DNA of 64,000 bases from Paracoccaceae bacterium (GTDB lineage Bacteria > Pseudomonadota > Alphaproteobacteria > Rhodobacterales > Rhodobacteraceae): NCBI GenBank assembly GCA_016744015.1, contig JADGFD010000009.1, positions 57,990 to 121,989 of the forward strand, in the 5' to 3' direction. Below the pieces are notes generated by a model. That model did not search any database. It was not told the DNA's origin and saw nothing but the letters and a program-made list of their open reading frames with translations. Both the position numbers and the translations under genes were made by a program. Positions 18,349 to 27,890 of this stretch are shown in pieces (position 1 is the stretch's first letter; each line of letters opens with the position of its first letter).

Positions 18349-19647
18349 GTGAGCAACAACCACCATAGTTTCCTATTCTTGCAAGGCCCGCACGGGCCGT
18401 TTTTTGGCATGCTCGGGCGCAGCTTGCAAGCGGCGGGGCATTCTGTGCGCAAGGTCGGATTCAACCGGGGGGACCGGTTTTTCTGGCCCCGCGCCCTGCC
18501 CTACACAGCCTATCAAGGCGATGAGGCTGGCTGGCCCGCTGCGCTGGAAACCCTGATTGCCGAGCATAACATCACCGATATCGTGCTGTATGGTGACGCG
18601 CGGATTTTACACGCTAAGGCCGTTGAGGCGGCGCATAGAAAGGGCCTAAAGCTACACTGCTTTGAGGAAGGCTATCTGCGGCCATTTTGGGCCACTTATG
18701 AGCGCTCCGGCTCCAATGGCAACTCGGCCCTAATGAAGCTGAGCATTGAAGATATGCGCGCGTTGATGGATGATGACGCCACCGAAATGGTGGATGTGCC
18801 TTCGCAATGGGGGCCACTTTGGCACCATATTTATTATGGCGCGCTCTATCACTTCAACCTGCTTTTCCCCTCCAAAACCTATGCCAAATACCACCCGCAC
18901 CGCGAAAATTCAATTGGGGAGGAATTTTTGGGCGGGCTTAAAGCCATGACCACCATGCCGCTGCGCTCAATCAATCGGCGGGTCGCCACGCGCAGGCTGT
19001 TGCAGCGTGGAGACCCTTATTTCCTTGGCTTGCTTCAGCTAGGGCATGATAGCTCCATCACAGCCCATTCGGCCTTTGATACTAACAAGCAATTTGTTGA
19101 TCTCTGCATCAAGGAGTTTTCACGCGGGGCGCGCTCGCACTATCGGCTGGTTTTCAAAACTCACCCACTAGATGACGGGCGTGACCAGCTCAAGCAGCAT
19201 ATTAGCGCCAGCGCCACCGCAAATGGTATTGCTGACAGGGTTGATTTTATTCAAGGCGGCAAGCTTGGGCTGCTGCTGGATAGCGCCACGGGCGCGATCA
19301 CCATCAATTCCACCGCGGCGCAACAGGCGCTTTGGCGAAGCTTGCCGGTGCGCGCCATCGGGCAATCTGTATTTAAAAAAGATCGGCTTGTCTCTCGCCA
19401 GCCCTTGGCTGATTTTTTTGATAATCCCACCCCGCCAGACCGCGCCGCCTATCTGGATTACCGCCGCTTTTTGCTGCAAACCTCACAAGTGGCGGGTGGG
19501 TTTTACACTGCCAAGGGCCGCGCTGCCCTCACCCGCCGCGTAGTTGATATGGTTTTGGCTGCACATGGCCCCTATGCCGGGCTTGCCCAAAAACCTGTGG
19601 CAAAAGAGACTCAGCCCGCGCTTAAAATCGCGCACCGCAAATCTTGA
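18349..19647 (+). CDS. kpsS: Capsule polysaccharide export/Kdo-linker protein KpsS
   Basis: 432 residues from the GTG at 18349; an in-frame TTG at 18295 would add 18 residues unlike the family. The N-terminal motif FLFLQGPHGPFFGMLGRSLQ is typical of KpsS. KpsS and KpsC build the poly-Kdo linker joining capsular polysaccharide to a lipid anchor on the cytoplasmic side. FKTHPLDDGRDQL and the Ser/Thr-rich region near ITINSTAAQQALW belong to the Capsule_synth fold. It starts a kpsS-kpsD-kpsC series on one strand. Confidence 0.88.
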   Translation: MSNNHHSFLFLQGPHGPFFGMLGRSLQAAGHSVRKVGFNRGDRFFWPRALPYTAYQGDEAGWPAALETLIAEHNITDIVLYGDARILHAKAVEAAHRKGLKLHCFEEGYLRPFWATYERSGSNGNSALMKLSIEDMRALMDDDATEMVDVPSQWGPLWHHIYYGALYHFNLLFPSKTYAKYHPHRENSIGEEFLGGLKAMTTMPLRSINRRVATRRLLQRGDPYFLGLLQLGHDSSITAHSAFDTNKQFVDLCIKEFSRGARSHYRLVFKTHPLDDGRDQLKQHISASATANGIADRVDFIQGGKLGLLLDSATGAITINSTAAQQALWRSLPVRAIGQSVFKKDRLVSRQPLADFFDNPTPPDRAAYLDYRRFLLQTSQVAGGFYTAKGRAALTRRVVDMVLAAHGPYAGLAQKPVAKETQPALKIAHRKS

Positions 19648-19735
19648 GTTTGATTTCTGCAATTTGGCCGCTATGCTACGAGTATAAAAAGAATAAAAAG
19701 CAGTCGCAGTCATCATAACAATAACAGGCCACGCA

Positions 19736-20878
19736 GTGAAAAACTTTGAAATGAAGGCGAGCCGGTTACGGCTGGTATCGGCGTTTTCCATGATATTGGC
19801 GCTTGGGGCCTGCGGCTTGCCGCGCTCGGGGCCAAATACATCAGAAATCCTTGCGGGCTCCGTTGAAAACGGCGGCCAAACCAATATTGTTTATGTAGAT
19901 GACCGTGTCGCGCGGGCTTCAACCTTTGAAACACCGCTGGGCTTTTCGCGCACCTTCCTGAATGCGGGTGCCATTTCAGTCGATCGTATTCGCGCCGGCG
20001 ACAAGCTAACCATCACCATTTGGGAGAACGTAGAGAACGGGCTGCTGGTGGCATTGGGGGCAAGTTCCACAACGCTTAACAAAATTCAGGTGGACCAGCT
20101 TGGCAATATCTTTGTGCCTTATGCCGGTGTTGTGCGCGCCTCGGGGCGCACCCCTGAAGAGCTGCGCATTGAAATTACACAACTATTGGCGCGCCAAACC
20201 CCTGACCCGCAAATCGAAGTGCGCCGTGAAGCTGGCGAAGCGGCGGTGGTTAATGTGGTTGGCGGGGTGAATGGCCAAGGCGTTTATGCCCTAAGTGCGG
20301 CCAATCGGCGGCTTACCTCTGTGCTCGCGATTGCGGGCGGCGTTTCAACCGACCCTGCGGGCACAAAAATCACGGTTCAGCGTGGCGGGGAAAGCGGCTC
20401 TGTTTGGCTGCGAGACCTTTATGCCAACCCTGAAAATGATATTAACCTACGGCCACAAGACCGCATTATCGTGGAAAAAGACCAGCGCTATTTCACTGTG
20501 CTCGGGGCCTCTTCTGGCCAAACCCGCGTGGATTTTCTGAGCAGCGAGCCAAATGTGGTGGACGCGCTGTCAGCAGTAGATGGTCTTGATGGCAAGGTGG
20601 CCGACCCGCGCGGCATATTTATTTTTCGGGTAGAGCCCGCGGAAATTGCCAATGCGGTGCTGGAAACTGATGAGTTCACCACCCCGCAACGCCTAGCCTA
20701 TGTGATTGATCTTACAAAAGAAGAGAGCATTTTCACGGCGCAGGGCTTTAAGATTAGAGACCGCGATACGGTTTATGTGACCGAAGCGCCATTTATCTCT
20801 TGGTCGCGCGTGCTTGAAACTGTTGCCGGAACCATTAATACTCTGGATAGCCTCGCAACCATTGCAGACACACTATAG
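19736..20878 (+). CDS. Wza/KpsD-type polysaccharide export lipoprotein
   Basis: 380 residues from a GTG (an ATG five codons later is equally possible). The signal peptide ends in a lipobox, ILALGAC, with the lipidated Cys at about 26. The polysaccharide export domain follows: IRAGDKLTITIWENVENGLL, then VDQLGNIFVPYAGVVRASGR (about 85-150), with SLBB-like repeats after (VNVVGGVNGQGVYAL; FTVLGASSGQTRVDF). It should form the outer-membrane channel for capsule export. It lies between kpsS and kpsC. Confidence 0.9.
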   Translation: MKNFEMKASRLRLVSAFSMILALGACGLPRSGPNTSEILAGSVENGGQTNIVYVDDRVARASTFETPLGFSRTFLNAGAISVDRIRAGDKLTITIWENVENGLLVALGASSTTLNKIQVDQLGNIFVPYAGVVRASGRTPEELRIEITQLLARQTPDPQIEVRREAGEAAVVNVVGGVNGQGVYALSAANRRLTSVLAIAGGVSTDPAGTKITVQRGGESGSVWLRDLYANPENDINLRPQDRIIVEKDQRYFTVLGASSGQTRVDFLSSEPNVVDALSAVDGLDGKVADPRGIFIFRVEPAEIANAVLETDEFTTPQRLAYVIDLTKEESIFTAQGFKIRDRDTVYVTEAPFISWSRVLETVAGTINTLDSLATIADTL

Positions 20879-20899
20879 ATCACAGAACAGGATAAGCTG

Positions 20900-22912
20900 T
20901 TGCAAAAACTAGCGGTTTATACGCTGGGCTTCCTGCAAGTCCCCTATATTCGCAAAATCTTGCGCATATCTGGCTGGAAAGTGAGCGCAGGACTGCTTGG
21001 CCGTAGGGCCTCAGCCGTCGGCGTGTGGGGGCGTAAGCCGCGTTCAAAGCGCGGGATTAACGCCGCAAACCGGCGTGGGTTGCCACTCCTCAGCATTGAA
21101 GATGCGTTTTTGCGCTCGGTCTTGCCGGGGCCAAAAAGCGCGCCCTCAGGGCTGATCCTAGATGAAGTGGGCATATTCTTTGACGCAAGCCAGCCCTCGC
21201 GGCTTGAAAATATGTTGAATTTTGACGCGCTTGATGACGCGGCGCTGATGACTCGCGCCCGAGACGGGATCAGCTTTTTGCGCCACACAGGCCTTTCAAA
21301 ATATAACCCCGTGCCCCGGGGCCATACCAGCGGGCTGGCCCCGGGCTATGTGCTGGTGGTCGACCAAACCCGCGGCGATGCGTCCATCACCTGCGGCGGC
21401 GCATTTGACCACACGTTTGCCACCATGCTGGCCAAAGCCCGCGCTGACCACCCTGAAAAACAAATTGTTATTCGCACGCACCCTGCCGTTGGCCCGCGCG
21501 CCAAACAGGGGCATTTTGAGGTGTCTGATCTGGACGACCGCACCACATTTTTGAGCCAAAGCCTAAACCCGTGGGACCTGCTAGAGGGCGCGGCCGAGGT
21601 TTATTGTGTCACCTCTCAGCTCGGGTTCGAGGCCATTTTAGCTGGACACAAGCCGGTGGTTTTTGGCTTGCCGTTTTACGCAGGCTGGGGCCTGACACGC
21701 GATCAGCAAAAATGTAAGCGGCGAAAGCGGGCGCTAACGGTTGAGCAGTTATTTGCGGCGGCGATGCTGCAATACCCTACATGGGTAGATCTAAGCTCAA
21801 ATCGCGCTTGTAGCTTTGAGGAGGCCGCCAGAGCGCTTTTGGCGCGGGCAAAGCTGCATTGGCTCAATAAAACGCCCAATGTGGCCGTGGGCATGCGCAG
21901 CTGGAAACGCCCACAAATGGCACGGTTTCTTGGAAAGCCCCGCTTTGAGAATGACCCAACCAAGGCCGCCGAGATTGCAGCAGTGCGAGCGGGCCGTGTA
22001 GTGGTTTGGGCGAGCCAAAACAGCTATGAGCTGCAAACCGCCTGCACCAACCAAGGTGTGCCGCTTTGGCAGATGGAAGACGGTTTTTTGCGCTCTCGCG
22101 GGCTAGGCGCTGCCTTGACCCCCGCCGAAAGCGTGGTGATAGACGACCTTGGCATTTATTTTAATCCGCTTGCCCCCTCAAGGCTAGAAACCCTCATTGA
22201 GGCTTCGGTAAATCTGCCCGAAGTGGCGCTAAAACGGGCCAAGGCGCTGGCTGAGGTGACCACCCGTGCCAAGCTCTCGAAATATAACCTAGCCCTGCCC
22301 GCTTACCAGCTGAATATCCCAGCAGGAAAACGGGTTATACTTGTGCCAGGGCAAGTGGAAGATGACGCCTCTATCCGCTATGGCGCAGGGGAAATTTGCA
22401 CCAATCAGGGCTTGCTCGCGGCTGCGCGCGCGGCTAACCACGAAGCCTATATCATTTACAAGCCCCACCCTGATGTGGAAGCAGGGCTTAGGGCCGGCAC
22501 TGTTAAAAACGCGCTAGAAATAGCAGATATGGTTGCCGAAAATGCGGCCATCATGCCGCTGATCGAGGCCGCTGACGAGATCTGGACCATGACCTCGCTC
22601 ACAGGGTTTGAGGCTCTGCTCCGCGGTAAATCCGTTACCTGCCTTGGCTTGCCATTTTATGCAGGCTGGGGCCTGACGCAAGATCTGGGCCCAAGCACAA
22701 CGCGCCGCTGTGCCAAGCCCGAATTAGCCGCTTTGGTGCACGCTACCCTGATAGATTATCCGCTATATTTGGACCCCAAAACCGGTAAACCTTGTGCGCC
22801 GGAATTGCTGGTAGAGCGCTTGGAATCCGGTGAGGGTAACCGGCACTGGCGGCTGCGTGTGCTAGCCAAACTTCAGGGGCAGTTTGCCTCTTATGCCTAC
22901 CTGTGGCGGTAG
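20900..22912 (+). CDS. kpsC: Capsule polysaccharide Kdo transferase KpsC
   Basis: 670 residues from a TTG start. KpsC adds alternating beta-Kdo residues of the capsule lipid linker. Internal duplication is plain: LILDEVGIFFDASQPSRLE and VFGLPFYAGWGLTRDQ in the first half match VVIDDLGIYFNPLAPSRLE and CLGLPFYAGWGLTQDL in the second, the two glycosyltransferase modules known for KpsC. It begins 21 bases after the export lipoprotein gene. No kpsM, kpsT or kpsE follows; the next gene is xerC on the other strand. Confidence 0.93.
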   Translation: MQKLAVYTLGFLQVPYIRKILRISGWKVSAGLLGRRASAVGVWGRKPRSKRGINAANRRGLPLLSIEDAFLRSVLPGPKSAPSGLILDEVGIFFDASQPSRLENMLNFDALDDAALMTRARDGISFLRHTGLSKYNPVPRGHTSGLAPGYVLVVDQTRGDASITCGGAFDHTFATMLAKARADHPEKQIVIRTHPAVGPRAKQGHFEVSDLDDRTTFLSQSLNPWDLLEGAAEVYCVTSQLGFEAILAGHKPVVFGLPFYAGWGLTRDQQKCKRRKRALTVEQLFAAAMLQYPTWVDLSSNRACSFEEAARALLARAKLHWLNKTPNVAVGMRSWKRPQMARFLGKPRFENDPTKAAEIAAVRAGRVVVWASQNSYELQTACTNQGVPLWQMEDGFLRSRGLGAALTPAESVVIDDLGIYFNPLAPSRLETLIEASVNLPEVALKRAKALAEVTTRAKLSKYNLALPAYQLNIPAGKRVILVPGQVEDDASIRYGAGEICTNQGLLAAARAANHEAYIIYKPHPDVEAGLRAGTVKNALEIADMVAENAAIMPLIEAADEIWTMTSLTGFEALLRGKSVTCLGLPFYAGWGLTQDLGPSTTRRCAKPELAALVHATLIDYPLYLDPKTGKPCAPELLVERLESGEGNRHWRLRVLAKLQGQFASYAYLWR

Positions 22913-23140
22913 GTGCATCGGCTGGCTTGCATAAAACACTCACCAGCTACAATCAACATCCTGAATACCAGCCTTATCCTATTGATATTTAGCATCAATA
23001 CTACACATTCACATATCTATTAACCTAGGCTAATAGGACTCAACGTGCAAAAGCTTGCGCCTGAAATTACATCCGGCATTCAGGGTGGTTCTATTTGGTC
23101 ATCGCCCTCGCTACAACGTTGTAAGGTTAGCTTTATACCG

Positions 23141-24067
23141 TCAGTTATTCGGTTTAACTGCCGGGTGGCTCCGCTCATAAACCTCCATCAGCCGCGTTTG
23201 GTCAAGGCTGGTATATACCTGCGTAGTGGACAGCGAAGCGTGGCCAAGAAGCTCTTGTATTGTCCGCAAATCCCCGCCCGCCTCTAGCAAATGTGTGGCG
23301 AAGGAATGCCGAAGCGCATGGGGTGTGGCTGTGCTTGGCAGGCCAAGCTGCTGCCTGAGCGCCTCCATCAGTTTTTGCAGCCCCCGCGCCCCGAGCCGCT
23401 TGCCACGGACACCGATAAACAGCGGGCCATCTGAGGGTAAGTCATAAGGGCAGGCCTTAAGGTAGCTCTCAACCCCTTCGCGGGCCACGGGCAGCACTGG
23501 CAGCAGCCGCTCTTTGCCGCCCTTGCCGATGATGCGTAGCACTTCGGGCAGCGGTGCCTGCCCACGGTTTAGCCCCAGCGCCTCGGATATCCGCATCCCA
23601 CAGCCATAAAGCAGCAGGAGCACCGCCATATCCCTTGCGCCAACCCACGCTTCTTTGTGCTGAATATCGACCAGTGAGATCATTTCGCGGGCATCGGCGG
23701 CCTCAACGGGGCGCGGCAAACGTGGCTTGGGCTTTGGGCCGCGCATAGAGGCCACGGCGGGGTTATCAACCCCCTCAGCCTCATGCAGCCACCCATAAAA
23801 CCCCTTTACCGCCGAAAGGGCCCGCGCCAAACTGCGGGCCGAAAGCCCCCGCCCGCGCTCATGGGCCATCCACGCCCGCATATCGGTGACGTTGAGTTTG
23901 GCCAGCGTGCCTAGGCCAACATCACCGCCGCGATAGCTGGTTAGGAAGCCGAGAAAGCCGGACACATCCCGCCGGTAGGCCTCAATGGTTTTCTTAGATT
24001 TTCCAGAAACTTGCGCGACCTCAAGCCAGCGCTGCATCAGGCTCACCGCTTGCGGTGAGCCGATCAT
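23141..24067 (-). CDS. xerC: Tyrosine recombinase XerC
   Basis: 308 residues. XerC resolves chromosome dimers at dif together with XerD. The N-terminal SAM-like domain covers about 1-110; the catalytic domain holds the Arg (GCGMRISEAL), Lys (GKGGKERLLP), HALRHSFATHLLEAGGDLRT, the second His (LGHASLSTTQ) and the nucleophile Tyr (VYTSLDQ). Its start overlaps the DUF484 stop by ATGA, the standard pairing. It is a housekeeping enzyme, unlike the island integrase at 62.7 kb. Confidence 0.93.
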   Translation of the reverse strand: MIGSPQAVSLMQRWLEVAQVSGKSKKTIEAYRRDVSGFLGFLTSYRGGDVGLGTLAKLNVTDMRAWMAHERGRGLSARSLARALSAVKGFYGWLHEAEGVDNPAVASMRGPKPKPRLPRPVEAADAREMISLVDIQHKEAWVGARDMAVLLLLYGCGMRISEALGLNRGQAPLPEVLRIIGKGGKERLLPVLPVAREGVESYLKACPYDLPSDGPLFIGVRGKRLGARGLQKLMEALRQQLGLPSTATPHALRHSFATHLLEAGGDLRTIQELLGHASLSTTQVYTSLDQTRLMEVYERSHPAVKPNN

Positions 24068-24747
24068 GCCACCCAGCGGCGCAAAATGCGCTCAAAGGCT
24101 TCGGCGAAAAACGTTAGCAAATCCACACCTTGTTCTGGCCCAAAGCGATCTATGTTTTCGGAGCCAAAGGCCAGCATGGCGGGCAGTTGCTTTTGTCCAA
24201 GATCCAGCCGCAAGAGCGCTTCGGCTTTTACACGGCCAGCAGAGGCGGTAAACACCCGCGCTTTATTTGGCCCCGCCCTGCGCAGCGTAACCTTACGCAA
24301 CGCCACATCGCGACCGTTGGTAATAATCTCACGAATTGACCCCGGCTCCATCGGCGTAATCACCGCATGCGGCAAGCCGCCACTTTGTGATTTGCTTTCA
24401 ATGCAGAGCCGCACGGTATCGACGCCCAAAATGTTCGCGACCTCGCTTTGCAGCACATCCAGAAAGCTCTGGAAATCCTTTGGCTCCAGCACGGCCAGCA
24501 CCGCGCGCTGCACTTGGTTGGCCCCTGCCATGTTGTCATAGGCCGCCGCAATTACGCTGGCATGGGTGTCTTCCAGCCGCTCAAGCCGCTCTTCCAAGCG
24601 CTCCAGAAACACGTTGCGCAGGTCGACCACGCGCTCGCCGTTGGCTTCGTCTTGCGCGTGCAAAAGCGCTCGCATCACGGCGCTATCTTCCAGCACCACC
24701 GAAGGGTCTGCCAAAATATCTGCCTTTAGCTTATCAACCGCGTCCAT
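24064..24747 (-). CDS. DUF484 family protein
   Basis: 227 residues from an ATG preceded by AGGGGG. An N-terminal helical region (VMRALLHAQDEANGERVVDL, then an Arg/Glu-rich coiled coil LERLEERLERLEDTHASV) leads into a GAF-like domain. DUF484 genes are usually found just before xerC, as here; the function is unknown. The fsa-type gene lies nine bases upstream on the same strand, so the three genes may be one transcript. Confidence 0.88.
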   Translation of the reverse strand: MDAVDKLKADILADPSVVLEDSAVMRALLHAQDEANGERVVDLRNVFLERLEERLERLEDTHASVIAAAYDNMAGANQVQRAVLAVLEPKDFQSFLDVLQSEVANILGVDTVRLCIESKSQSGGLPHAVITPMEPGSIREIITNGRDVALRKVTLRRAGPNKARVFTASAGRVKAEALLRLDLGQKQLPAMLAFGSENIDRFGPEQGVDLLTFFAEAFERILRRWVA

Positions 24748-24756
24748 GCCGGCCCC

Positions 24757-25410
24757 CTAAAGAATTTGCTGGCCGGTTTTGGCCCAATCAGCCATAAACG
24801 CCTCAAGGCCCTTATCCGTCAGCGGATGATCTGCCAGCTTTTTCAGCACGTTAGGCGGGGCTGTGACCACATCGGCGCCAATCAGGGCTGAATCCGTCAC
24901 ATGGTTGACCGAGCGCACCGAGGCCACAAGGATCTCGGTTTCAAAGGCGAAATTGTCGTAGATCGTGCGGATATCACTGATCAGGTCCATGCCGTCAATA
25001 TTCACATCATCCAGTCGCCCAACGAAAGGTGAGATAAAGCTTGCGCCAGCTTTCGCCGCCAGCAGCGCTTGGTTGGCGGAAAAGCACAGCGTTACGTTGA
25101 CCATGGTGCCTTCATCGGTCAGGGTTTTACAGGTTTTTAACCCTGCCCAAGTGAGCGGCACTTTCACGGCGATATTCTCAGCAATTTTTGCCAGCTTGCG
25201 GCCTTCAGCGATCATATCTTCCGCTTCAGTCGCCACAACTTCAGCACTCACAGGCCCTTTCACAAGCGCACAAATCTCTTTGGTCACTTCCAAAATATCC
25301 CGCCCAGATTTCAAAATCAGCGAAGGGTTGGTCGTTACACCATCCACCATGCCCAAGTCATTCAGCTCGGCAATCTCGTCAATATCAGCGGTATCTACAA
25401 AAAATTTCAT
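24757..25410 (-). CDS. Transaldolase / fructose-6-phosphate aldolase family protein
   Basis: 217 residues, the length of the short TalC/FSA class. Signature [19 protein letters not shown] is near the N-terminus, and the Schiff-base Lys is in [14 protein letters not shown] (Lys 83). It either transfers dihydroxyacetone units in the pentose phosphate pathway or cleaves fructose 6-phosphate; the sequence alone does not decide. It is divergent from priA. Confidence 0.93.
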   Translation of the reverse strand: MKFFVDTADIDEIAELNDLGMVDGVTTNPSLILKSGRDILEVTKEICALVKGPVSAEVVATEAEDMIAEGRKLAKIAENIAVKVPLTWAGLKTCKTLTDEGTMVNVTLCFSANQALLAAKAGASFISPFVGRLDDVNIDGMDLISDIRTIYDNFAFETEILVASVRSVNHVTDSALIGADVVTAPPNVLKKLADHPLTDKGLEAFMADWAKTGQQIL

Positions 25411-25491
25411 GCTCTATGTCCGTTTTTTCCGCGCTCCCCATGAGCGGTTTCGCTATACCTTAATGCAAGGATTCGCCGGAGGAAAGCCAAC

Positions 25492-27684
25492 ATGTCGCAG
25501 GGGCGTGATTTTATTGAGGGAGATAGCGTTGGCGTGCTCACCACCGAGCCGGTAAGCCGCCTGTTTGACTATCTCGCGCCTGCGGGCGGGGTGAATGTGG
25601 GCGACCTTGTGAAGGTGCCGCTTGGCCCTAGGCGCGTGCTTGGGGTGGTGTGGGGCAAAGGCACGGGGTTTGACCCAAGCAAGTTGCGGCCAATTTCCAC
25701 AGTGTCAGACGCCCCGCCGATGACGCCTGACATGCTGGATTTCCTCACCAAGGTCGCCGATTACAACGTCGCGCCTTTATCGCAAGTGCTTAAGCTCGCC
25801 ACCCGCGCGCCGGGCCTGCTGGACCCGCCCGCCAAGCGCAAACTTATTTCCCTCACAGAGCGCGCCCCCAGCCGCATAACCCCCGCCCGCCAAAAGGTGA
25901 TTGATTTTCTAAAATCCCAAGGCGGCCGCCCCTTTGCCCCGCCCGAGCTGGCGCAGTTTGCGGGGGTGTCGGCAGGGGTGGTCACCGGCCTTATTAAGCA
26001 AGGCGCGCTTTTGGTCCAAGACGCCCCGCGTGACCCGCCATACCCGAGGCTGGACCCTTTACACAAAGGCAAAGACCTTTCCGAGCTGCAAACGAAAGCC
26101 GCGCAATCGCTGCGCGAAGCTGTGAAAAGTCGCGCCTACAATACAACCTTGCTTAAGGGCGTTACGGGCTCCGGCAAAACCGAGGTTTACCTCGAAGCAG
26201 TGGCCGAAGTGCTGGCGCAAGGCCGCCAAGGCCTCGTGTTGCTGCCCGAAATCGCCCTAACGGTGGATTTTTTGGAGCGGCTCGAAACCCGATTCGGTGC
26301 CCGCCCCGCCGAGTGGCACTCCGGTGCGACCATGACCGAGCGCCGCCGCTGCTGGCGCGCGGTGGCTATGGGCGATGCCCAACTGGTGGTCGGCGCGCGC
26401 TCGGCGTTGTTTTTGCCGTTCCAAGACCTCGGGCTGATCGTGGTTGATGAGGAACATGACGGCTCCTACAAGCAAGAAGAAGGCGTTTACTACCACGCCC
26501 GCGATATGGCCGTACTGCGCGCCTCGATCACAAGCGCCAGCGTGGTGCTGGCAACGGCCACCCCAAGCTTGGAGACATGGGCCAATGCCGAAGCCGGAAA
26601 ATACACCCGCCTCGACCTCCCCGAGCGCTTTGGCACAGCCAAACTGCCCGAAATGTCGGCAATTGATATGCGGTCCGAGCCGATGCAAGCCAACCAGTGG
26701 ATTTCCCCTACGCTCCGCGAAGAAATGCGCAAATCCTACGCCGAGGGCAGCCAGTCGCTCCTATTTCTCAACCGGCGAGGCTTTGCCCCCCTTACGCTCT
26801 GCCGCGCTTGCGGCGAGCAAGTCGGCTGTGACTCATGTGACGCCCGCATGGTTGAGCACAAGTTCCAAAACCGCCTGATCTGCCATCAGTGTGGCGCGTG
26901 GAAACCGATTCCCGAAACTTGCCCGAGCTGTGAAGCCACCGGCAAAATGGCTGCCCTAGGGCCGGGTGTGGAGCGGATAGCTGAGGAAGTGGCGGAGGTG
27001 TTCCCCGAGGCCCGCGTTGAAATTCTGTCCTCCGATCTTTCAGACTCCGCGCGCGGCCTCAAGGAGCGCATCGAGGCTATTGCCGATGGCGAGGCTGACA
27101 TTATCATCGGCACCCAGATGGTCGCCAAAGGCCATAATTTCCCGCACCTCACGCTGGTAGGTGTTGTAGACGCCGACCTAGGCCTACAAGGCGGAGACCT
27201 GCGCGCCGCTGAAAAAAGCTTCCAGCTTATCCGCCAAGTGGCGGGCCGCGCGGGGCGGGCCGAAAAGCCCGGGCGTGCACTGCTGCAAAGCTTCCAGCCC
27301 GCACACCCCGTGATTGAGGCCATTCTTTCCGGCGATGAAGAAGCATTTTGGAGCGCAGAGGCAAAGGCACGGCTGGAGGCCAACATGCCCCCCTATGGCC
27401 GCCTTGCGGGTGTGATTGTATCCAGCCCGAAGCAAGAGCAAGCCTTTGAGATTGCCACTCATCTGGCCCGTAACGCCCAGCCCCTGCTGGCCATCGGCGC
27501 GCAAGTCCTCGGCCCCGCCGCCGCGCCTATTGCCAAAATCAGAGACCGCTACCGCGTGCGCCTACTTATCAAAGCCAACAAAGGCGCGCCGCTGCAAAAA
27601 GCCCTGCGGCAATGGGTGAAACCAGTCAATAAACCAGCGAATTTACGAATTGCGCTCGACATCGACCCTCAAACTTTTTTCTAG
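25492..27684 (+). CDS. priA: Primosomal protein N', replication restart helicase PriA
   Basis: 730 residues with a strong ribosome site (GGAGGAAA) before the ATG. PriA reloads the replisome at stalled forks. Order: N-terminal DNA-binding domain (LFDYLAPAGGVNVGDLVKVP), Walker A (LLKGVTGSGKTEVYLEAV), the DEEH box (IVVDEEHDGSYKQEEG), the eight-Cys zinc region (LCRACGEQVGCDSCDARM, then CHQCGAWKP and CPSCEATG), and the C-terminal helicase half with VGVVDADLGLQGGDLRAAE and QVAGRAGRAEKPGRALLQ. Confidence 0.96.
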   Translation: MSQGRDFIEGDSVGVLTTEPVSRLFDYLAPAGGVNVGDLVKVPLGPRRVLGVVWGKGTGFDPSKLRPISTVSDAPPMTPDMLDFLTKVADYNVAPLSQVLKLATRAPGLLDPPAKRKLISLTERAPSRITPARQKVIDFLKSQGGRPFAPPELAQFAGVSAGVVTGLIKQGALLVQDAPRDPPYPRLDPLHKGKDLSELQTKAAQSLREAVKSRAYNTTLLKGVTGSGKTEVYLEAVAEVLAQGRQGLVLLPEIALTVDFLERLETRFGARPAEWHSGATMTERRRCWRAVAMGDAQLVVGARSALFLPFQDLGLIVVDEEHDGSYKQEEGVYYHARDMAVLRASITSASVVLATATPSLETWANAEAGKYTRLDLPERFGTAKLPEMSAIDMRSEPMQANQWISPTLREEMRKSYAEGSQSLLFLNRRGFAPLTLCRACGEQVGCDSCDARMVEHKFQNRLICHQCGAWKPIPETCPSCEATGKMAALGPGVERIAEEVAEVFPEARVEILSSDLSDSARGLKERIEAIADGEADIIIGTQMVAKGHNFPHLTLVGVVDADLGLQGGDLRAAEKSFQLIRQVAGRAGRAEKPGRALLQSFQPAHPVIEAILSGDEEAFWSAEAKARLEANMPPYGRLAGVIVSSPKQEQAFEIATHLARNAQPLLAIGAQVLGPAAAPIAKIRDRYRVRLLIKANKGAPLQKALRQWVKPVNKPANLRIALDIDPQTFF

Positions 27685-27689
27685 GCTTG

Positions 27690-27885
27690 GCCCCTGCAAG
27701 CGAAGCGCCACATGCGCCAACGAGGTGGCCCGAAGGGTCGCCTAGGCGGTGCAACGCCAGAACTGTCCCGCCGCTCCGAGCTTGCTTTGACCTCTGCGGG
27801 GGTAAACCCCCACTCGGCCAAAGCACATTTTCAGACAAGCTGAAAATGCCTGCCGCTGGCCATAGCCTCGCTTCGCTCGGCATGT
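27690..27885. repeat. Hairpin-rich intergenic repeat stretch D
   Basis: Fills the gap between priA and the anti-sigma remnant. It contains ggggg-taaa-ccccc (27798-27811), a perfect 9-bp hairpin cattttcag-acaag-ctgaaaatg (27826-27848), and the word gcctcgcttcgctcggc (27865-27881). Parts match the reverse complement of stretch E at 41.7 kb, notably the TTTTCAG hairpin followed by a CTTTG...GTGGGGG-like segment. No credible coding frame. Confidence 0.55.
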
Positions 27886-27890
27886 CCGCT

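Noticed and set aside
23045..23287. 80-codon plus-strand frame downstream of kpsC
   Set aside because: It overlaps the end of xerC in antisense, has no ribosome site and no recognisable protein features.
23141..24067. XerC-type recombinase as a mobile-element integrase
   Set aside because: It is paired with DUF484 in the usual chromosomal order and has the host's base composition.
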